Assembly (NCBI GenBank): GCA_007116765.1
Contig: SKHV01000195.1
Location: 1 to 18,409, forward strand
Length of the DNA stretch: 18,409 nucleotides
Source of the DNA: Prolixibacteraceae bacterium
GTDB taxonomy: Bacteria > Bacteroidota > Bacteroidia > Bacteroidales > Prolixibacteraceae
Direction: 5' to 3'
Below are positions 14,124 through 18,409 of the stretch, in pieces. The notes under the pieces were generated by a model that did not search any database, was not told the DNA's origin, and saw nothing but the letters and a program-made list of their open reading frames with translations. The position numbers and the translations under genes are program-made. Positions within the stretch are counted from its first letter, which is position 1. Each line of letters starts with the position of its first letter.

Positions 14124-16064
14124 TTATTCTCCAACTATCATTACCATTGAAACCGGTGGAACAAAAATCGAATGGGTTTCGTATTGGGATAAACCATTTT
14201 CGTCAACAGCAAGTCCGTTGGCAATAATTTTCCAATTTTGTTTTTTCACAGGAAACACTACGGGAGTAGGGTTGTTGTTGAAAATTAACTGAATTTGCTT
14301 CCATGTGTCGTTGTTTGCATTTTCTTCAATTTTGTACGAAACTACTCCGGGAATGTACTTTTTTGAAAAGCTAAGGTGCTGCTGTATTTGTTCTGTATTT
14401 AGCATTCGGAATGCTGGGTGCTTTTTTCTTATTTCGATAAGCGACTTGAAATAATTGCTTACGTAAGAAAACATAGCTTTTCGGCTCCAGTCAATGAGGT
14501 TGTATTCATCGCCCGATTTATAGGTGTTGCCGTGCCCTTTTTTGGTGCGCAGCATTTCAATCCCGGCATGCAAAAAGGGAATGCCCTGCGAGGTGAGCAA
14601 TATTGCGCCTGCCAGGCAAGCCATTCGTACCAGTTCCTGCAATTTTGCATCGGGGCACGAAAGTTTCAGTTTATCGTACAGGGTGTAATTGTCGTGGCAC
14701 GAAACATAGTTCACACTTTGTTGAGGCGATGGCGACCAGGATCGGTTTGCCCCTGTGATGTATCCGTAATTGATTTGCGGGTGTTCGGTAGCAGCTACAA
14801 CTGCAAATTTTACCGACTCCTCGTTAAGGGTTTGCCCACTGGCAAAACCTAAGCTATTTGGGCTGCCCCAGTGCCCTTTTAGAGAGTCACGAAAGTCATC
14901 GTTAAAAACGGCTATGCGGTTTAGTTTGGGTGTATTGCCTTTCATGGCACGGTATTTTTCGTGCAACGGGCTTGGAGCAGCTGTCCATCCTTCGCCGTAA
15001 AGCACAATTTGCGAATCAATTTTGTCCATTTCAGCACGAATGGCGTTCATGGTATTAATGTCGAGTATCCCCATCAGGTCGAAGCGAAACCCGTCGATGT
15101 GGTATTCTTCGGCCCAGAACTTGAGCGAATCGATGATGTATTTGCGTACCATACTGCGTTCCGAAGCTATTTCGTTTCCGCAGCCACTGGCATCGCTGAA
15201 TGTGCCGTTGTTACGCTGGCGATAATAATACCCGGGTACGCTTTGATTAAAATGTGAATGGTTGGTCAAGCCTGTATGATTATAAACCACGTCCATTATT
15301 ACACCAATTCCTTTTTTATGAAGTGATTGTACCAGTTGTTTAAATTCTTTTATACGTACAGCTCCGTTGTTGGGGTTTGTTGAGTATGAACCTTCGGGCG
15401 CATTGTAATTCAGTGGGTCGTAACCCCAGTTGTATTCATTGTTTTCGGGGCGGGCTTCGTCAACGGTAAAAAAGTCGTAAACCGGCAGCAAGTGCACGTG
15501 GGTAATACCCATTTCGATGAGGTGGTCGAGTCCTGTTTTTACACCTTCGGGCGAGCGGGTACCTTCTTCGGTAAAGGCTAAATATTTGCCCTTGTTATTT
15601 ATCCCCGAGAATTCGTCAATACTAAAATCGCGCACGTGTAGTTCGTAAATTACCATGTCGGTATAGTTCTGGGGCAACACGCGTTTATCATTGTCCCAAC
15701 CTTCCGGATTGGTAAGCGAAAAATTACAAAACATGGCACGTTTACCGTTTACCCCAACGGCAAAGGCATAGGGGTCGGGTATTTCGTCCATCCAGTTGTT
15801 GTTAATCATACATTGAATGGTGTAGAAAACACCGTGCCATTTGCCGGGTAGTTCGGCTTTCCAAATATTGCCATCGCGTATCAAATCTTCGAGGTGCACG
15901 TGGTTGTCGCCCGAGCCTTCGCGATAAATGCGTAAAATTATACGCTGAGCCGTAGGTGCCCATACACGTAGGACCGTTTCATTTTTTAAACAATGTGCGC
16001 CAAGTGGTTTGGCATCGTAATGCGGATAGGTCGAAAAGTCGATATGTCCGAAAGTCCATCCCAT
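14124..16064 (-). CDS. pulA: Type I pullulanase / debranching enzyme (CBM48-GH13)
   Basis: The 646-residue enzyme hydrolyses alpha-1,6 branches in pullulan, glycogen or maltodextrin. The start chosen is M-G-W-T-F-G at 16064, one base after the stop of the upstream gene; a longer in-frame start at 16148 would lie wholly inside that gene. There is no signal peptide, so it is cytoplasmic. A CBM48-like beta-sandwich (about 18-120, with V-L-R-V-W-A-P-T) precedes the GH13 barrel. Y-N-W-G-Y-D-P (211-217) is the type I pullulanase signature. D-V-V-Y-N-H (258-263), G-F-R-F-D (325-329, nucleophile D329), G-E-G-W (357-360, acid E358) and H-D-N (457-459) are the four GH13 regions. A C-terminal beta domain ends the protein. 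Glycogen turnover is the likely role, given the location. Confidence 0.93.
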   Translation of the reverse strand: MGWTFGHIDFSTYPHYDAKPLGAHCLKNETVLRVWAPTAQRIILRIYREGSGDNHVHLEDLIRDGNIWKAELPGKWHGVFYTIQCMINNNWMDEIPDPYAFAVGVNGKRAMFCNFSLTNPEGWDNDKRVLPQNYTDMVIYELHVRDFSIDEFSGINNKGKYLAFTEEGTRSPEGVKTGLDHLIEMGITHVHLLPVYDFFTVDEARPENNEYNWGYDPLNYNAPEGSYSTNPNNGAVRIKEFKQLVQSLHKKGIGVIMDVVYNHTGLTNHSHFNQSVPGYYYRQRNNGTFSDASGCGNEIASERSMVRKYIIDSLKFWAEEYHIDGFRFDLMGILDINTMNAIRAEMDKIDSQIVLYGEGWTAAPSPLHEKYRAMKGNTPKLNRIAVFNDDFRDSLKGHWGSPNSLGFASGQTLNEESVKFAVVAATEHPQINYGYITGANRSWSPSPQQSVNYVSCHDNYTLYDKLKLSCPDAKLQELVRMACLAGAILLTSQGIPFLHAGIEMLRTKKGHGNTYKSGDEYNLIDWSRKAMFSYVSNYFKSLIEIRKKHPAFRMLNTEQIQQHLSFSKKYIPGVVSYKIEENANNDTWKQIQLIFNNNPTPVVFPVKKQNWKIIANGLAVDENGLSQYETHSIFVPPVSMVMIVGE

Positions 16065-16065
16065 A

Positions 16066-16587
16066 TTATCTATCGCTTCTGAAAAGAGTAGGTTTAAGCA
16101 ACAAGTATTTGCTTTTCTTATCTTTCTCTTTGTTGTATTTGAATTCAATCCTTAATCGGCTGAATTTTTTAAGTTTTCGGTCGTAATCGTAAAAAGGTTC
16201 AAGGGCTACAGGTAGTTGGTGTGTTTTCCCTGCTTCGAGAAAAAGCGGGTAAATATTACGTGCATTTACTGCTTTTATTTTAAATGCTTTGGTGTCTCGT
16301 CCACGTTTAAATCGAACAATGGGATGCTCTATTACTATTGCTTTTTTCGTTTCATTTTCAATTTCAATATGGATAACGGAGGGGTGATAAACCCTGTTTT
16401 TCTTCGTCTTAATGCTAACTCCACTGTTGAACGAAGGCATTTTGAATGATGATTTTCGGCTGAATAAATAGACAATTATTCCAATAATAATGATTATAAG
16501 AAAAATCCAAATTAGTTTATCGCTTTGGGGACCAATAACTTCAATTTGTAAAAAAGGGTTGATCATTTTTGTTTGATTTATGTACAT
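16066..16587 (-). CDS. Membrane-anchored protein of unknown function
   Basis: The 173-residue product is not recognised. One strongly hydrophobic helix (about 25-42, rich in isoleucine) follows a short N-terminus, and a basic soluble part follows (about 44-173; K/R-rich, including K-T-K-K-N-R and a lysine-rich stretch near 153-160). The soluble part seems mostly beta, with V-I-H-I-E-I-E-N-E-T-K-K, and might be an immunoglobulin-like or carrier fold. A start at 16566 (M-I-N-P) is equally possible. Its stop codon is separated by one base from the pullulanase ATG, so the two are almost certainly co-translated, but nothing in the sequence ties its role to starch. Confidence 0.7.
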   Translation of the reverse strand: MYINQTKMINPFLQIEVIGPQSDKLIWIFLIIIIIGIIVYLFSRKSSFKMPSFNSGVSIKTKKNRVYHPSVIHIEIENETKKAIVIEHPIVRFKRGRDTKAFKIKAVNARNIYPLFLEAGKTHQLPVALEPFYDYDRKLKKFSRLRIEFKYNKEKDKKSKYLLLKPTLFRSDR

Positions 16588-16673
16588 GGCCGGTAAAAGT
16601 ACTCAAAAATTGACGATGGGCATTAATAAATTGAAATTATTAAACGAGTATAGTGGGCTTAAAAACACACCAA

Positions 16674-17885
16674 TTATTTACTTCGTAACTCGATTATGGT
16701 AATTTCGGGGCGAATGCCTATGCGACCTGGAAAGCCAATGCCCCCAAAGCCACGATTTACATACAAAAACTGGTTTTGTTCTCTATGCATCCCGCTCCAG
16801 TTGGGATAGCGGTATTGTACCGGACTCCATTTGAAGTTGTTGAGTTCGATACCTAATTGCATACCGTGTGTATGGCCACTAAGGGTTAATTCAATCTGAA
16901 CTGGAAAATTGAGCACTTGCTTACTCCAGTGCGAGGGGTCGTGCGAAAGGAGTAGCACAAAATCAGTATCGTTTATTCCGGTGAGTGCTTTTTCTAAATC
17001 GCCGTATTGCGGAAAAGGGGCAATCCCCCAGTTTTCGACCCCGGCTAATACAATGTGCTTGTGTCCTCGGTGAATATTCTCGTGCCTGTTTTCGAGGACA
17101 ATAAAGTTCATCGCGGCCAAGTAGGTGCGAAGTTGTTCAAGGTCGTCTTCTTGTTCGTGCGGTGTTAGTCTGCCTGCATAGTGTGCATAATCGTGGTTGC
17201 CCAAAACTGCATATTTCCCGTACGGAGCTTTAATCGATTTCAGAAGGTCGATGTATGGTACTGCCTCTGCTGAAACATTGTTGACCAAATCGCCAGTAAA
17301 TACAAGCATATCGAAGGTTTCGTGTTGAAGCATTTCTATTCCTTTTTCAACCTGTTTTACGCTTCCGAAAGTGCCCAGGTGCATGTCGGACAGCTGAGCA
17401 ATGGTAAACCCATCAAATTCTTTGGGTATATTTTCGTGTTCAAAAACCACACGATGCACTTTATAATGTGTGAATCCGATTAATACTCCGTAAAAAACCA
17501 GTATCAGAGTAAATGTTCCTAGTGCAAGTGCTGTTTGTGCTGTAGCCCTCACTCGCTTAGGGTAGTTCTTCTTTTTGGTGAAGGAACGTGCGATCCAGAT
17601 GAAGAATCTCACGATATCTTCTGCCAAGAAAATTATCAGTGAGATTAACAGGGTTAAAAAAAGAGTAGTGAATAGGCCAATTAGCAAATTCAACCCTATT
17701 GATGTATTTCCGTAATTTGTAAGCTGACGATGCCAAATAAATAGGTTTCCTATAATTATTAACGCAAGCAGCAGGCCAAAAACTCGCAGTAGTTTACGGT
17801 GCGATGCCTTGAGTGAACTATGAAAACCGAAGTATGAATATGCTGTGAATGCTATAAAAACAAGTAATATAAGGATTGTGGTCAT
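16674..17885 (-). CDS. Membrane-anchored metallophosphoesterase
   Basis: The 403-residue protein has four predicted membrane helices in the first 140 residues (about 2-20, 33-50, 63-90 and 118-140), then a calcineurin-like phosphoesterase domain (about 158-400). Metal ligands are visible in order: D167 and H169 in S-D-M-H-L, D199 in F-T-G-D-L, N230 and H231 in L-G-N-H-D, H315 in L-S-H-D, and H338 and H340 in S-G-H-T-H. This matches the YkuE/YaeI-like membrane phosphodiesterase group; related proteins cleave lipid or nucleotide phosphoesters, and the substrate is not determinable here. It is 86 nt upstream of the unknown membrane protein gene and on the same strand, so co-transcription with the pullulanase unit is possible. 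Confidence 0.9.
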   Translation of the reverse strand: MTTILILLVFIAFTAYSYFGFHSSLKASHRKLLRVFGLLLALIIIGNLFIWHRQLTNYGNTSIGLNLLIGLFTTLFLTLLISLIIFLAEDIVRFFIWIARSFTKKKNYPKRVRATAQTALALGTFTLILVFYGVLIGFTHYKVHRVVFEHENIPKEFDGFTIAQLSDMHLGTFGSVKQVEKGIEMLQHETFDMLVFTGDLVNNVSAEAVPYIDLLKSIKAPYGKYAVLGNHDYAHYAGRLTPHEQEDDLEQLRTYLAAMNFIVLENRHENIHRGHKHIVLAGVENWGIAPFPQYGDLEKALTGINDTDFVLLLSHDPSHWSKQVLNFPVQIELTLSGHTHGMQLGIELNNFKWSPVQYRYPNWSGMHREQNQFLYVNRGFGGIGFPGRIGIRPEITIIELRSK

Positions 17886-17975
17886 TTATTCTTTTCTACG
17901 TGTATAATAATGAGATAACGACTTATGGCACGTTTTGTTTAAACCGTGAAATGCATTTGAGAATATTTTTTTCCT

Positions 17976-18409
17976 CTATTGCCTGAAAGCCGGTTTGCTG
18001 AGTATTGAAACGTTTATTAGGTTTTTGGGTAAGTGACTTGCATTGAGGGTACGCACCGGATTTATGTCAATACCACCTCGGCGGGTGTACATGCACGTAA
18101 GGGTTAAGCTATCGGGCTGAAACTTTTCCAACAGCCTTACAAAAATCATTTCGCAAATTTCTTCGTGAAAGTGGTTTTCGTTTCGCAGCGAGACCAGATA
18201 TTGCACGAAGCTTTCGGGCGTAGGCAGTTTCTCGGCTTTCATGCTTATGAAAAGTGAGCCCCAGTCGGGTTGGTGGGTAATTTTGCAGTTGCTGCGTAAC
18301 AGGTGACTAGCCCATTTAATTTGGCCTGCTGTATTTGAAATTTTCAGCAGGGCAGGGGTTTCTGTATAATGGGTGCATTGCAGGTGGTCAAAATAGATAA
18401 TGTCTTCCA
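17976..18409 (-). CDS. queF: NADPH-dependent 7-cyano-7-deazaguanine reductase, C-terminal part
   Basis: An open frame of 143 residues enters from the right edge and ends at TAG (17976-17978). It matches the C-terminal domain of long-form QueF, which reduces preQ0 to preQ1 for queuosine in tRNA. L-R-S-N-C-K-I-T-H-Q-P-D-W-G-S holds the catalytic cysteine (TGC at 18285-18287) and, seven residues on, the proton-donor aspartate in Q-P-D-W-G. F-H-E-E binds the substrate, and Y-T-R-R-G-G-I-D-I-N-P is the NADPH-related signature. A short internal ATG at 18242 is not the real start, since the catalytic cysteine precedes it. The first part of the gene lies outside the window. There is no other queuosine gene in view. 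Confidence 0.93.
   Translation of the reverse strand, partial: EDIIYFDHLQCTHYTETPALLKISNTAGQIKWASHLLRSNCKITHQPDWGSLFISMKAEKLPTPESFVQYLVSLRNENHFHEEICEMIFVRLLEKFQPDSLTLTCMYTRRGGIDINPVRTLNASHLPKNLINVSILSKPAFRQ

Overview
The window looks like chromosomal DNA of a Bacteroidota bacterium. The evidence is the gene families (GH97, CE15, LytS/LytTR pair, lipoproteins and secreted hydrolases), the A/T-rich gene starts with no recognisable Shine-Dalgarno motifs, and one plausible -33/-7 promoter of the Bacteroidetes type (near 3898-3928). A Marinilabiliales/Prolixibacteraceae-like host is a guess only. No mobile element, CRISPR array, tRNA or rRNA was seen. Genes are dense and no intergenic gap exceeds 300 bp.

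Layout. (1) 1-3737, minus strand: a secreted GH97 glycosidase followed by a secreted GH30-like (clan GH-A) glycosidase that runs off the left edge. (2) 3967-6918, plus strand: an OFA-type MFS transporter, an FMN-dependent FabK/nitronate monooxygenase-like enzyme 13 nt behind it, and a ThuA-like lipoprotein. (3) 7019-9043, plus strand: a cysteine-biosynthesis operon. An unannotated 24-codon leader ORF with ten Cys codons in its last 13 codons precedes cysK, which overlaps cysE by 14 nt. (4) 9101-9952: a secreted endonuclease/exonuclease/phosphatase-family protein whose start codon lies in the loop of a perfect 12-bp inverted repeat. (5) 10076-11880: a LytS-type sensor kinase and LytTR response regulator, overlapping by 4 nt. 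(6) 11869-16587, minus strand: a small membrane-anchored protein, a cytoplasmic type I pullulanase, a secreted CE15-like esterase and 6-phosphogluconolactonase. (7) 16674-18409, minus strand: a membrane-anchored metallophosphoesterase and the C-terminal half of QueF (queuosine pathway).

The most interesting element is in region 3. The poly-Cys mini-ORF sits 80 nt upstream of cysteine synthase and serine acetyltransferase, the two enzymes that make cysteine. It can fold into a compact nested RNA structure that a translating ribosome would disrupt. This is the expected layout of a cysteine-sensing ribosome-mediated attenuator. Polycysteine leaders acting this way are known in mycobacteria; I know of no described example in Bacteroidota. 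The leader, its sequence and the possible pairings are read directly from the DNA. The regulatory mechanism is inference, because I see no classical intrinsic terminator between the leader and cysK.

The carbohydrate genes suggest plant- or algal-polysaccharide breakdown outside the cytoplasm (GH97, GH30-like, CE15) plus internal glycogen or maltodextrin debranching (pullulanase). No SusC/SusD pair is visible, so a polysaccharide utilization locus cannot be claimed from this window alone.
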